Shown here: positions 44,210-52,713 of the stretch, piece after piece
Numbering within the stretch: the first letter of the stretch is position 1
Layout of the letters: each line of letters opens with the position of its first letter
Assembly (NCBI RefSeq): GCF_008727815.1
Contig: NZ_CP044230.1
Coordinates: 1,658,001-1,722,000, forward strand
DNA length: 64,000 nucleotides
Direction: 5' to 3'
Source: Streptococcus sp. LPB0220
GTDB taxonomy: Bacteria > Bacillota > Bacilli > Lactobacillales > Streptococcaceae
Program-made: the position numbers and the translations under genes
Notes under the pieces: generated by a model
Database searches by the model: none
Seen by the model: the letters and a program-made list of their open reading frames with translations, nothing else
Told to the model about the DNA's origin: nothing

Positions 44210-45349
44210 ATGACACTAAAAGAAAACATTATCCAACTGGCGCATTCTATTGGGATTTCAAAAATTGGATTTACAACTGCTGATGACTTCGCTTATTTGG
44301 AAAAATCGCTCCGCTTGGCCGTTGAGGAAGGACGGAATTCTGGATTCGAGCATAAGAATATTGAAGAGCGCATCCACCCCAAATTAAGTCTCTCCTCCGC
44401 CAAGACCATCATCTCAATCGCTGTCGCCTACCCCCACAAACTCAAGCAACAACCTCAAAAAACAGCCTATAAAAGAGGAAAATTCACTCCCAACAGCTGG
44501 GGGTTAGACTACCATTATGTCCTTCAAGACAAGCTCAACCGCTTAGCTGCTGGGATTGAAGAAATGACGCAAGATTTTGAATACAAGGGCATGGTCGATA
44601 CTGGAGCACTAGTAGATACGGCCGTCGCCCAACGAGCAGGGATTGGCTTTATCGGAAAAAATGGCTTGGTCATTTCAAAAGAATACGGTTCTTACATGTT
44701 TCTGGGGGAATTGATTACCAATCTCGAAATCGAACCAGATCAGCCAGTCGACTATGGTTGTGGAGACTGTCGACGTTGTTTAGATGCTTGCCCAACCTCC
44801 TGTTTAATCGGGGACGGCTCTATGAATGCCAAACGCTGTTTGTCCTTCCAAACCCAAGATAAGGGCATGATGGACCTAGAATTTCGCAAGAAAATTAAAA
44901 CGGTCATCTATGGATGTGACATCTGTCAGATTAGCTGCCCTTATAACAAAGGGCTGGATAATCCCTTGGCAACAGAAATCGATCCTGATCTGGCTCATCC
45001 AGAGTTGATCCCCTTTATTGAACTGTCTAACGGACAATTTAAGGAAAAATTCGGGCATGTTGCTGGAAGCTGGCGAGGCAAGAATATCCTCCAACGCAAT
45101 GCAATTATCGCACTAGCCAATGCCAATGACCGCTCAGCCATCCCTAAGCTCCTGAACATCATCGAAACCTCGCAAAATCAGATTCATATTGCAACGGCTA
45201 TCTGGTCTTTAGGGCAACTGCTCCGTGAAGTCACGCCGGACCTTGTTGAGCTCTTACGGAATATCAAACATCCGACCGATGCCATCATAGAAGAACGAAC
45301 TGCTTTCTTTGAAAAATTCGGTATTCAAGCAGATTCACAGCTACAATGA
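44210..45349 (+). CDS. queG: Epoxyqueuosine reductase
   Basis: A 379-aa cobalamin-dependent iron-sulfur enzyme that performs the last step of queuosine synthesis in tRNA. Two 4Fe-4S motifs are seen: CGDCRRCLDACPTSCL and, further on, CDICQISCPYNK. GMVDTGALVDTAVAQRAGIGFIGKNGL is the usual catalytic region, and a HEAT-like C-terminus follows. The open frame begins upstream at 44063, but MTLKENIIQLAHSIG at 44210 is the family N-terminus. There is no normal ribosome site; the -10 lies only seven bases before the ATG, suggesting a leaderless mRNA. Confidence 0.92.
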   Translation: MTLKENIIQLAHSIGISKIGFTTADDFAYLEKSLRLAVEEGRNSGFEHKNIEERIHPKLSLSSAKTIISIAVAYPHKLKQQPQKTAYKRGKFTPNSWGLDYHYVLQDKLNRLAAGIEEMTQDFEYKGMVDTGALVDTAVAQRAGIGFIGKNGLVISKEYGSYMFLGELITNLEIEPDQPVDYGCGDCRRCLDACPTSCLIGDGSMNAKRCLSFQTQDKGMMDLEFRKKIKTVIYGCDICQISCPYNKGLDNPLATEIDPDLAHPELIPFIELSNGQFKEKFGHVAGSWRGKNILQRNAIIALANANDRSAIPKLLNIIETSQNQIHIATAIWSLGQLLREVTPDLVELLRNIKHPTDAIIEERTAFFEKFGIQADSQLQ

Positions 45350-45383
45350 AAAAACACTAAGGCTTTGAACCTTAGTGTTTTTT
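45349..45383. terminator. Bidirectional terminator of queG and the GNAT gene
   Basis: Stem AAAAAACACTAAGG / CCTTAGTGTTTTTT with T-runs on both strands. It starts at the last base of the queG stop and includes the GNAT stop codon in its right arm. Confidence 0.9.
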
Positions 45384-45998
45384 TAGTTCCTTCAAGAAAT
45401 ACCAACTTCCCATTTCTACTTGGTTAAAGCTAATCTCACTTGAATAGACTTCCTTGTAACCATTTTTCGTGTAAAAATAGACATTTCCTTTGGTATTGGT
45501 ATAAAAGGCTAGTTTTTCCCCTTTGATCTCTTCCAAGAAAGGCTCAATTCCTTCTGTCATAAAGCGACTGCCATAGCCCTGCCGTTGGTGTTTAGGGGCG
45601 ACTGCGAGAAGCATCAAATACCAATCAAAGTCTACATTTTGCTCCAATTCCTTATCCGTGTCCTCCATAAATTTAAAGTAGGCCAACATATTTTTCAAGG
45701 AAATAAACTTGAGCAAACCAAATCCCCCATTTAATAGATAGGCCCGAAAAGGAATCGGTCCCTTTTGCAACAAGGCTACCGCATAAATTTCATCGTTTTT
45801 TTCTGCCACAAGGCAAATATGGTGCTTAAGAAAAACCTTCACCAAGATGCGCATCATTGCCTCAACAAAGGCTGGGTATTGCTTGGGATCCCGAACCAAA
45901 TCCTTGATAACTTTTAAAAATAGATAGTCCTCAAAGGCTGTACTGGCTACTCGAACCACCTGATCCAGATCTGCTTTTTCTGCTTTTCTGTACTTCAT
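45372..45998 (-). CDS. GNAT-family N-acetyltransferase
   Basis: A 208-aa acetyltransferase. The acetyl-CoA pyrophosphate loop is visible as LLAVAPKHQRQGYGSRFMTE (Q-R-x-G-x-G), preceded by the beta-strand AVALLQKGPIPF and followed by LAFYTNTKGNVYFYTKNGYK. The acceptor cannot be told. Single gene with GGAGAG ribosome site, convergent with queG and sharing its terminator. Confidence 0.82.
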   Translation of the reverse strand: MKYRKAEKADLDQVVRVASTAFEDYLFLKVIKDLVRDPKQYPAFVEAMMRILVKVFLKHHICLVAEKNDEIYAVALLQKGPIPFRAYLLNGGFGLLKFISLKNMLAYFKFMEDTDKELEQNVDFDWYLMLLAVAPKHQRQGYGSRFMTEGIEPFLEEIKGEKLAFYTNTKGNVYFYTKNGYKEVYSSEISFNQVEMGSWYFLKELKKH

Positions 45999-46081
45999 CT
46001 TCTCTCCTATTCTAAGTCCACTTTCCAGTATACACTATCCCTCGCTCTTAGACAAAGGTCAATTTTCAGCAATTTGTTCAT

Positions 46082-46597
46082 TCAAACCAGCAAAAAGAGT
46101 CCTCCCCAAACGAGTCCCAGCCCCCAAGCGACGAGAACATCCTTGGGATAATGAACCCCTCCAATAACTCGGACAAGGGCTAATAGAAGAGATAGGAGCA
46201 TGGAGCACATTCCTAGAGAAAGCGACAACTGACAGACACACATGGAGATAATGGTCGCCGAAAATACATGTCGGCTAGGAAAGGAATGACCAGATGAATT
46301 CTTTTCTAATAAGGGTTGAATCTCCCATTTTTCATAAGGTCTTGGAACATTGACCCAATGACGAAAGAGGCTAAACAAGACAAAACCCGAAGCAGGGATC
46401 CAGATAAAAGGCCAGATTTCTCCCATTGAAGTTTTCTTTAAAAACAGCCAACAAAAGACCAGGCCGTAGATGCCTGGCATGGCGAACGTCAGGATTCGAT
46501 TCATCCTTTGAAGAACCTGCACACGACGTGGCTTTCTCGTAAAAGGCAGGGTTAGCCAACGATAAAATTTCAGATAATCTTGAAGATTGGGCTTCAT
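46082..46597 (-). CDS. PAP2-family membrane phosphatase
   Basis: A 171-aa membrane protein with about five helices and the PAP2 phosphatase motifs: RHWVNVPRP (K-x6-RP with Lys replaced by Arg), SSGHSFPSRH (PSGH-like) and VRVIGGVHYPKDVLVAW (S/VR-x5-H-x3-D). Family members remove phosphate from lipid phosphates such as undecaprenyl pyrophosphate or phosphatidate on the outer membrane face. ATG at 46597 follows AGGAG at seven bases and is preferred over 46618. Monocistronic. Confidence 0.85.
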   Translation of the reverse strand: MKPNLQDYLKFYRWLTLPFTRKPRRVQVLQRMNRILTFAMPGIYGLVFCWLFLKKTSMGEIWPFIWIPASGFVLFSLFRHWVNVPRPYEKWEIQPLLEKNSSGHSFPSRHVFSATIISMCVCQLSLSLGMCSMLLSLLLALVRVIGGVHYPKDVLVAWGLGLVWGGLFLLV

Positions 46598-46635
46598 GTT
46601 GGCACTCCTGTCTATCATCTCGTTTTTGTACTACT

Positions 46636-46665
46636 AGTATACGCGATCCTAAGAAAGCCTGTCAA
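46636..46665 (-). promoter_or_regulatory. Promoter of the PAP2 gene
   Basis: Minus-strand -35 TTGACA (46660-46665), 18-bp spacer, -10 TATACT (46636-46641). The -35 lies inside a small hairpin AAGCCTG/CAGGCTT. Confidence 0.65.
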
Positions 46666-46782
46666 GCCAGGCTTCTTTTTTATCCTCTCTTTCTTCTTTT
46701 TAACATTAGAAGCGATCTATTTTTGACGCTTTGTCATTTTTCTGTACCTAAGAATCGTCTTTCCCATCCCTTCTTCCAGCAT

Positions 46783-46829
46783 AAAAAATAGGATAGAAGC
46801 ACATAGAATTGCCTTCTATCCTATTTTTT
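46783..46829 (-). terminator. Terminator of the MarR-ABC exporter operon
   Basis: A perfect 17-bp stem (AAAAAATAGGATAGAAG with CTTCTATCCTATTTTTT) and 13-base loop, after the second ABC gene. Confidence 0.9.
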
Positions 46830-46862
46830 TACTTTACATTTCACAAGCCTTGTATCTTGATT

Positions 46863-48623
46863 TCATGCTACTTCTTCTGTGAATTGGCTATTATAGAGAT
46901 CAGCATAGAAGCCATTTTGGCTCATGAGTTCTTGGTGGTTGCCTTGCTCGATAATATTTCCATCTTTCATCACGAGAATCAGATCCGCATTACGGATAGT
47001 GGACAAGCGATGGGCAATGACAAAGGAAGTTCGGCCTTCCATGAGTTTGTCCATGGCTTTTTGAATCAACTCTTCTGTACGGGTATCGACAGATGAGGTT
47101 GCTTCATCCAAGATGAGGAGCGGAGCATCCTTCAAGAGGGCACGCGCAATGGTCAAGAGTTGCTTTTGACCAACGGACAAGGTCACTGAATCATCTAATA
47201 CAGTATCATAGCCATTCGGCAAGGTCCGAATAAAGTGATGGACCCCAACAGCTCGGGTTGCCGCTTCGACCGCTTCATCTGAAATATCGGTTTGATTGAA
47301 GACCAGGTTTTCTCGAATAGTGCCTTCAAAGAGCCAGGTATCTTGCAAGACCATCGAAAAGGCATCATGAACTTCTTCTCGGCTCATGGCCTTAGTATCC
47401 ACACCATCGATGGTAATTTTACCAGCTTGAATGTCGTAAAAACGCATCAAGAGATTGACCATGGTGGTCTTACCAGCACCTGTTGGACCAACAATAGCCA
47501 CCTTCTGTCCTGGCTTCGCTTCAGCTGTAAAGTCATGGATAATAGTCTTATCTGATGAATAGCCAAAACGCACATGTTCAAAGGTAACATGACCTTCGGG
47601 TGTTTCCAATTGACGTGTTTTTTGGGATTCGTCTTCCATTTCTTCTTCGTCTAAGAATTCAAAGACACGCCCCATAGCAGCACTGGCTGATTGCAATTGG
47701 GTAATTCCTTGCGCCATTTGACCGATTGGTTGGGTAAAGATGCGGACATAGGTCATAAAGGCCACAATGGTCCCGATGGTAATGTCTCCATTAATGGTGA
47801 GGACAGCCCCAACGATACAGACCATGACATAGCCGAAATTCCCTACAAACTGCATCAAGGGCATCATGATCCCAGAGAAGAATTGGGATTTCCACATGCT
47901 ATGGTACAAATCTTGGTTGATGGCATCAAAATGATTTTTGGCTTGGTGACGGCCATTGTAGGAAATGACGATATTGTGGCCACTATAGATTTCTTCAACA
48001 TAACCTGAAACTTTGGCAAGGTTGTCCTGTTGTTGCTTAAAGAGAGGCTGGCTCTTGACCATAATAATGCTGGAAAGAGCAAAACCTGCAAAGACGGACA
48101 CAATCGCTGTCACCGCCAAGTGCCAGTCCGTCTTAAACATCATAAAGATGGAGCCAATCAATAAGACAATAGAAGAGACCATTTGAACCAAGCTTTGGTT
48201 AAAGGATTGGGTCATCAAATCCACGTCATTGGTCACACGAGACAAGGTATCTCCTTGTTCATGGCTATCAAAATATTGGAGGGGCACGCGATTGATCTTC
48301 TCAGCAATAGCATTGCGCAAGCGTTCTGCAAAGCGCTGAATCATCGTTGAGATAATGAAACTACTGCTGTAGGACACCAGTGCTCCAACTCCATAAAGGA
48401 TGGCTAAGGTCAGGGCAATCGAAGTGATCTTATCAATATCAATGGCGCCTCCCATCCCTTTTGTAATGGTATCTGTAATTTCTTTTAACTTATCCGGTCC
48501 AATAACCGTGATAATACTCGATACGACCGAAAAGAGGATAGCAACTAGGAAAAATAGGTGGAAGCCCTTCAAATAGGGAGAAAGTTGTCTCCAAAGGGAC
48601 GATTCTTGTTTTGTTTTATGCAT
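46863..48623 (-). CDS. ABC multidrug exporter half-transporter, second subunit
   Basis: A 586-aa type IV (ABC-B) exporter subunit with six N-terminal membrane helices then an ATPase. Walker A is GPTGAGKTT, Walker B LLILDEATSSVD retains the catalytic Glu, and the signature is LSVGQKQLL rather than LSGGQ. ATG at 48623 follows AAGGAGG; the extended frame to 48686 is not used. It overlaps the first ABC gene by 8 bp. With that subunit it forms a BmrCD/LmrCD-like heterodimer, regulated by the MarR gene upstream. Substrate probably drugs or lipids (inference). Confidence 0.88.
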   Translation of the reverse strand: MHKTKQESSLWRQLSPYLKGFHLFFLVAILFSVVSSIITVIGPDKLKEITDTITKGMGGAIDIDKITSIALTLAILYGVGALVSYSSSFIISTMIQRFAERLRNAIAEKINRVPLQYFDSHEQGDTLSRVTNDVDLMTQSFNQSLVQMVSSIVLLIGSIFMMFKTDWHLAVTAIVSVFAGFALSSIIMVKSQPLFKQQQDNLAKVSGYVEEIYSGHNIVISYNGRHQAKNHFDAINQDLYHSMWKSQFFSGIMMPLMQFVGNFGYVMVCIVGAVLTINGDITIGTIVAFMTYVRIFTQPIGQMAQGITQLQSASAAMGRVFEFLDEEEMEDESQKTRQLETPEGHVTFEHVRFGYSSDKTIIHDFTAEAKPGQKVAIVGPTGAGKTTMVNLLMRFYDIQAGKITIDGVDTKAMSREEVHDAFSMVLQDTWLFEGTIRENLVFNQTDISDEAVEAATRAVGVHHFIRTLPNGYDTVLDDSVTLSVGQKQLLTIARALLKDAPLLILDEATSSVDTRTEELIQKAMDKLMEGRTSFVIAHRLSTIRNADLILVMKDGNIIEQGNHQELMSQNGFYADLYNSQFTEEVA

Positions 48624-50418
48624 GTTCCAACTCCTCCTTAGACAATTGTGAATAGGCAATTTCTTGATAGACTTCATTGGTCGCAAGCAATTCCTTGTGG
48701 GTACCTTGACCGACGACCTTCCCTTGATCCAAGACCAAAATCAAATCCGCATCCATAATGGTCGAAATCCGTTGCGCAACGATCAATTTGGTCGTATCTG
48801 CCAACTTTTCTTTTAGGGCTTGTCGCAAGATCCGATCTGTTTTATAATCCAGGGCTGAGAAGGAATCATCAAAGATGAGGATCTCGGGCTTGCGTGCAAG
48901 GGCACGCGCAATCGCCAAACGTTGACGTTGTCCTCCAGAGAAGTTGCTTCCTCCTTGCGCTACTTCTGTATCCAAGCCCTTCTCTTTTGCGGCAACAAAC
49001 TCTTTGGCTTGGGCCAATTCAAGAGCTTTCCAGATGGCTTCATCCTCTAATTTTCCTTGGCTACTTTCCCCAAATTCCATATTGGAGCGAATCGTGCCAC
49101 TAAAGAGCACTGCTTTTTGTGGAATGTAGCCGACTTTATTGTTCAATTCTTGGTGGCTATAGTCCTTGACATTCACCCCATCCACTAAGATCTTTCCTTC
49201 TGTCGCATCGTAAAAACGCGGGATTAAATTGACCAAAGTGGATTTACCAGAACCAGTTGATCCGATGAAGGCAACGGTTTGTCCTTTCTGAGCTGAGAAG
49301 GTCACGTGCTCAATCACAGCACGGGAAGTCCGTCCATATCGGAAGGAAACGTCTTGAAATTCTACTGTACCTACTTGGCCTGTTGTTTCTTTTGACTCAC
49401 TTGGGAAGGCTACAGACGGTTCAAGAGCCAAGACCTGATTAATCCGTTTTGCGGATACCAAGGCACGAGGAAGGATAATCAAGATGGCCACCATCATCAT
49501 AAAGCCAATGACAACCTGCATGGCGTAAGAGGAGAAGGTGATCATATCTGAGAAGACCTTGGTCCGATCCGCTAATGCAGGACTGGCGAGGATCTTTGTA
49601 GGATCTTTTGGCATGGCGATATCATTGATCAAGTGCGCCCCAATCCAGTAGATAGCCAGGGTCAACCCACTTGATACCACTGTCATGACCGGGTTCATCA
49701 AAGACATCAACCGATAAACAAAGAGATTTAGACGGGTTAAGCCCTTGTTTTCAGCCTGGAATTTCTCATTTTGATACGCTTCCGCATTGTAGGCGCGAAC
49801 CACTCGCACCCCAGTCAAACTCTCCCGTGTCGTCGCATTCAAAGCATCGGTCAAACCTTGAACCTTTTGCTGGCGCGGAAAGGCAATAAGAACCAGAACA
49901 GAGAGAAGAATCAAGACCATCAAGACCGCAATCCCAACAGAAGTTGTCCAGGCACTGCTCTTCCCCCAAATCTTGGTTAAGGCCCAAATCGCCATAATGG
50001 GACCACGCGTCACAACTTGCATCCCCATCACAATCATGATTTGCAACTGGGTCAAATCGTTGGTCGTCCGGGTCAAGAGAGAGGGAACGGAGAATTTCTT
50101 GATCTCGGCATCAGAGTAATCCATCACTTGATGGAAAATCTCTCCTCGAAGTCGCGTCGTAAAGCTGGCAGCGACTCTTGAAGCCAAAAAGCCTACAAAA
50201 ACTGCCATTAAAAAGCTTCCAAAAGAGAAGAGCAACATCTTGCTTCCCGGATCCATAATATCCGAAACCTTGGTCCCCTCCTTAGCTAAGAGGGTCGTGA
50301 TATCAGATAAGTATTCAGGAGTCTTTAAATCCATCCAAACCGCTAGACAGATAAAGACCGTACTAAGGGCAATCATGCCCCATTCTTTGGCGGTTAAGCG
50401 CCGAAATATATTGATCAT
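48616..50418 (-). CDS. ABC multidrug exporter half-transporter, first subunit
   Basis: A 600-aa ABC-B exporter subunit. Six membrane helices are followed by an ATPase with Walker A GSTGSGKST, consensus-like signature FSGGQRQR, and Walker B ILIFDDSFSALD, where Asp replaces the catalytic Glu. That change, with the altered signature in the partner, puts both defects in one composite ATP site, as known for heterodimeric exporters. It overlaps the marR stop by 4 bp and the second ABC gene by 8 bp. Confidence 0.88.
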   Translation of the reverse strand: MINIFRRLTAKEWGMIALSTVFICLAVWMDLKTPEYLSDITTLLAKEGTKVSDIMDPGSKMLLFSFGSFLMAVFVGFLASRVAASFTTRLRGEIFHQVMDYSDAEIKKFSVPSLLTRTTNDLTQLQIMIVMGMQVVTRGPIMAIWALTKIWGKSSAWTTSVGIAVLMVLILLSVLVLIAFPRQQKVQGLTDALNATTRESLTGVRVVRAYNAEAYQNEKFQAENKGLTRLNLFVYRLMSLMNPVMTVVSSGLTLAIYWIGAHLINDIAMPKDPTKILASPALADRTKVFSDMITFSSYAMQVVIGFMMMVAILIILPRALVSAKRINQVLALEPSVAFPSESKETTGQVGTVEFQDVSFRYGRTSRAVIEHVTFSAQKGQTVAFIGSTGSGKSTLVNLIPRFYDATEGKILVDGVNVKDYSHQELNNKVGYIPQKAVLFSGTIRSNMEFGESSQGKLEDEAIWKALELAQAKEFVAAKEKGLDTEVAQGGSNFSGGQRQRLAIARALARKPEILIFDDSFSALDYKTDRILRQALKEKLADTTKLIVAQRISTIMDADLILVLDQGKVVGQGTHKELLATNEVYQEIAYSQLSKEELEHA

Positions 50419-50861
50419 TCCTCGCTCCTTTTTTTCATATTCTCATAAAATTGCTGCATAACCTTGAAAAAGATAGCCAATTCTTCTTCTGATACACCCG
50501 CTACTAGACTCCGTTCTACCTCTTCAAAGAATTGCTTCATGTCATTCAAATTGGCTTTCACACTGTCTGTTAGGTAGACATACTTGGCCCGTTTATCGGT
50601 CGGACTAGCCTCTAAATAAATAAACCCATTTTTCTCCATTCGCTTGATCAGATTACTGGTCACGGATTTTGTGATATGAAGTTCCTGTTCAACATCCCGA
50701 ATCAAGGTCACTTTTCCCTCCTTTTCACGATGAGATAAGAATCTCAATACCTGACCTTGTGGTCCTGCGCTAAATTCAAACCCACGCTTCTTAGCTTCTC
50801 TTTCCACCATGAGGTGAATGAGATGACCGATTTTTTTAAATTCTAGTAAAGGTTTGTCCAT
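50415..50861 (-). CDS. MarR-family transcriptional repressor of the ABC exporter
   Basis: A 148-aa winged-HTH regulator. The DNA-binding region is LIRDVEQELHITKSVTSNLI followed by KRMEKNGFIYLEASPTDKRA with the wing Asp-x-Arg motif, flanked by dimerisation helices. ATG at 50861 lies five bases after GGAGG; a TTG at 50873 could be read as a start but overlaps the ribosome site. It heads the operon with the two exporter subunits and probably represses its own promoter through inverted repeats at 50875-50912. Confidence 0.9.
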   Translation of the reverse strand: MDKPLLEFKKIGHLIHLMVEREAKKRGFEFSAGPQGQVLRFLSHREKEGKVTLIRDVEQELHITKSVTSNLIKRMEKNGFIYLEASPTDKRAKYVYLTDSVKANLNDMKQFFEEVERSLVAGVSEEELAIFFKVMQQFYENMKKRSEE

Positions 50862-50874
50862 CATTTCCTCCAAA

Positions 50875-50939
50875 TAGTTCTCTTAAGAACTTTAAAGTTA
50901 CTATGAGAACTATTTTAACACAAAAAAGATCCCTGTCAA
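50875..50939 (-). promoter_or_regulatory. MarR-operon promoter and operator
   Basis: Minus-strand -35 TTGACA (50934-50939), 16-bp spacer, -10 TAAAAT (50912-50917). Just downstream (50875-50912), TAGTTCTC and GAGAACTA form the ends of a large inverted repeat that also contains AGTTCTTAAGAGAACT-like inner halves. A further half-site ATAAGAACTA is at 50951-50960. Confidence 0.7.
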
Positions 50940-50996
50940 GAAAAAAGTTTCCATAAGAACTAAAAAAAGGAGCCGAATCGACTCCATCCTTCATCT

Positions 50997-51407
50997 TTAG
51001 ATAATAATGCCTTCTAGATGATCCATTTCATGCTGACAGATCTGGGCCGAAAAGCCTGACAAATGAATTGTTTTTGCTTTCCAATTCATATCTCGATAGG
51101 CCACTGAAATCTCCTCATAACGAGTGGTCGGCCGACTCCCCACCAAGGACAAGCATCCTTCCTCTGTTTGGTAAGGCTTTTTCTTTTCAAGGAGAACCGG
51201 ATTAAACAGGACCAAATTTTCACTTCCCATTCGGATGATAATCGCTCGCTTTTTCACCCCGATCATATTGGCTGCTAAACCGACACACTCAAGGAGATGA
51301 GCATTTAAGGTGTCCTGCAAATCCAAAGCCAAGGTGCGATCCTCAGGTGTCGCTTCTTCTGACTTTTGACCCAAGAATAAGACATCTTTTACAATATTCT
51401 TTTTCAT
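50997..51407 (-). CDS. Peptide deformylase homologue (Def2-like)
   Basis: A 136-aa member of the peptide deformylase family. Motif II EGCLS has metal-binding Cys85 and motif III QHEMDH has His126, Glu127 and His130. Motif I reads GLAANM (43-48), where deformylases have GLAAxQ: the oxyanion-hole Gln is replaced by Met48. The same form occurs in other streptococci beside a canonical Def. The true start is ATG at 51407 (GAGGAAGG site); a frame open to 51575 only translates repeat copy 3 into a false 56-residue N-terminus. Confidence 0.82.
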   Translation of the reverse strand: MKKNIVKDVLFLGQKSEEATPEDRTLALDLQDTLNAHLLECVGLAANMIGVKKRAIIIRMGSENLVLFNPVLLEKKKPYQTEEGCLSLVGSRPTTRYEEISVAYRDMNWKAKTIHLSGFSAQICQHEMDHLEGIII

Positions 51408-51440
51408 TCCTTCCTCACTTCTTGATAGATAGACGAAAGA

Positions 51441-51616
51441 AGAGAGTGGGACAGAAATCGGTAATTCGTTAGAATTGGATTTCATCGTCCCACCTCCGCA
51501 CAGTTGAGTAGGGCTGTAAAAGCTGATGAAATCGGCGTAGTAGAGCCCACTCAACCACTGCGTCTTGCTCGACAATCCAAAAATAATTGAGAGGCTAGGA
51601 CTTTTGTCCCAGCCTC
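51441..51616 (-). repeat. Structured three-hairpin repeat, copy 3 (inverted)
   Basis: Minus-strand copy, nearly identical to copies 1 and 2; visible changes are one in the inner hairpin-2 stem (GCCGAT for GCTGAT) and two in hairpin 3. It follows the scrK stop and precedes def2 in the direction of transcription, so it would terminate scrK mRNA and lie upstream of def2. Any def2 promoter must be in or after it. Confidence 0.9.
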
Positions 51617-51654
51617 CTCGCTCTTGTTTCTAACCTCTAAGAGACAATTGCTGC

Positions 51655-52554
51655 TTATTTTTTAAGCTTTTCGCTCACTTCTTTTGCAAGGACAAAGTTC
51701 CCCAAGGTCGCTGAACCATTGCCGGCAACTGCAGGTGTCACAATATAATCTCTCACATCAGGTACAGGGAGGTAACCGTTCAAGAGGGCAGTAAATTTCG
51801 TGCGAACACGATCTAACATATGTTGTTGAGCCATGACTCCTCCTCCAAAGACAATGACGTCTGGGCGGAAGGTAACTGTCGCATTCACTGCTGCTTGTGC
51901 GATGTAGTAGGCTTGAATATCCCATACATTGCTGTTGAGTTCAATGTTTTCCCCACGAATACCCGTACGAGCTTCGAGACTAGGACCAGCCGCAAAACCT
52001 TCCAAACAGCCATTGTGGAAAGGACAAACACCCTTGAATTCTTTTTCCACATCCATTGGGTGTTGGGCCACATAGTAGTGTCCCATTTCTGGGTGCCCAG
52101 CTCCCCCGATAAACTCACCACGTTGGATGACACCAGCTCCGATTCCTGTTCCGATTGTATAGTAAACCAAGTTTTCGATATGACCACCCGCATTGTTGCG
52201 TGCGACCACTTCTCCATAGGCAGAACTATTCACATCTGTTGTGAAATAGATAGGTACATTCAAGGCACGACGGAAGGCCCCAACGATATCTACATTGGCC
52301 CAATTTGGTTTTGGAGTCGTTGTGATGAAACCATAAGTGTTTGAATTTGGATCGATATCAATTGGTCCAAATGAACCAATCGCAAGCCCAACTAGATCCT
52401 CAAATTTTGAGAAAAATTCAATACACTTATCAATCGTCTCAATTGGCTTGGTTGTTGGAAATTGTACTTTTTCCACAACATTATAGTTTTCATCACCAAC
52501 CGCACAAACAAATTTTGTACCGCCAGCTTCCAAACTTCCATATAATTTTGTCAT
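51655..52554 (-). CDS. scrK: Fructokinase (ROK family)
   Basis: A 299-aa ROK-family kinase that phosphorylates fructose released from sucrose-6-phosphate. The N-terminal phosphate loop LEAGGTKFVCAVGD, the sugar site GAGHPEMGHYYV and the zinc motif with His and Cys residues (CPFHNGCLEGFAAGPS) are present. It has its own promoter and lies downstream of scrA on the same strand, completing the sucrose pathway: uptake, hydrolysis, fructose phosphorylation. Confidence 0.92.
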   Translation of the reverse strand: MTKLYGSLEAGGTKFVCAVGDENYNVVEKVQFPTTKPIETIDKCIEFFSKFEDLVGLAIGSFGPIDIDPNSNTYGFITTTPKPNWANVDIVGAFRRALNVPIYFTTDVNSSAYGEVVARNNAGGHIENLVYYTIGTGIGAGVIQRGEFIGGAGHPEMGHYYVAQHPMDVEKEFKGVCPFHNGCLEGFAAGPSLEARTGIRGENIELNSNVWDIQAYYIAQAAVNATVTFRPDVIVFGGGVMAQQHMLDRVRTKFTALLNGYLPVPDVRDYIVTPAVAGNGSATLGNFVLAKEVSEKLKK

Positions 52555-52592
52555 GTTGGCTCCTTTTTTATTATGAAAAATATCCTGTATTT

Positions 52593-52602
52593 ATTATAGC
52601 AT
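52593..52602 (-). promoter_or_regulatory. scrK promoter (extended -10)
   Basis: Minus-strand extended -10 TGCTATAAT (hexamer 52593-52598), about 35 bases before the scrK AAAGGAG site. No good -35 is seen at 17 bp. Confidence 0.5.
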
Positions 52603-52664
52603 ATTTTGTAGTCAATCTTTTTCTCTTCTCTAAAGAAAAAACACACTTTTTTTGAGAAATAAAA

Positions 52665-52698
52665 TTCAAGGACTGGAGATGATAGACCAGTCCTTGAA
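52665..52698 (-). terminator. scrA terminator
   Basis: Perfect 12-bp stem TTCAAGGACTGG / CCAGTCCTTGAA with a T-rich tail on the minus strand, between scrA and scrK. Confidence 0.85.
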
Positions 52699-52713
52699 AA
52701 CTTATTGTTTCGA

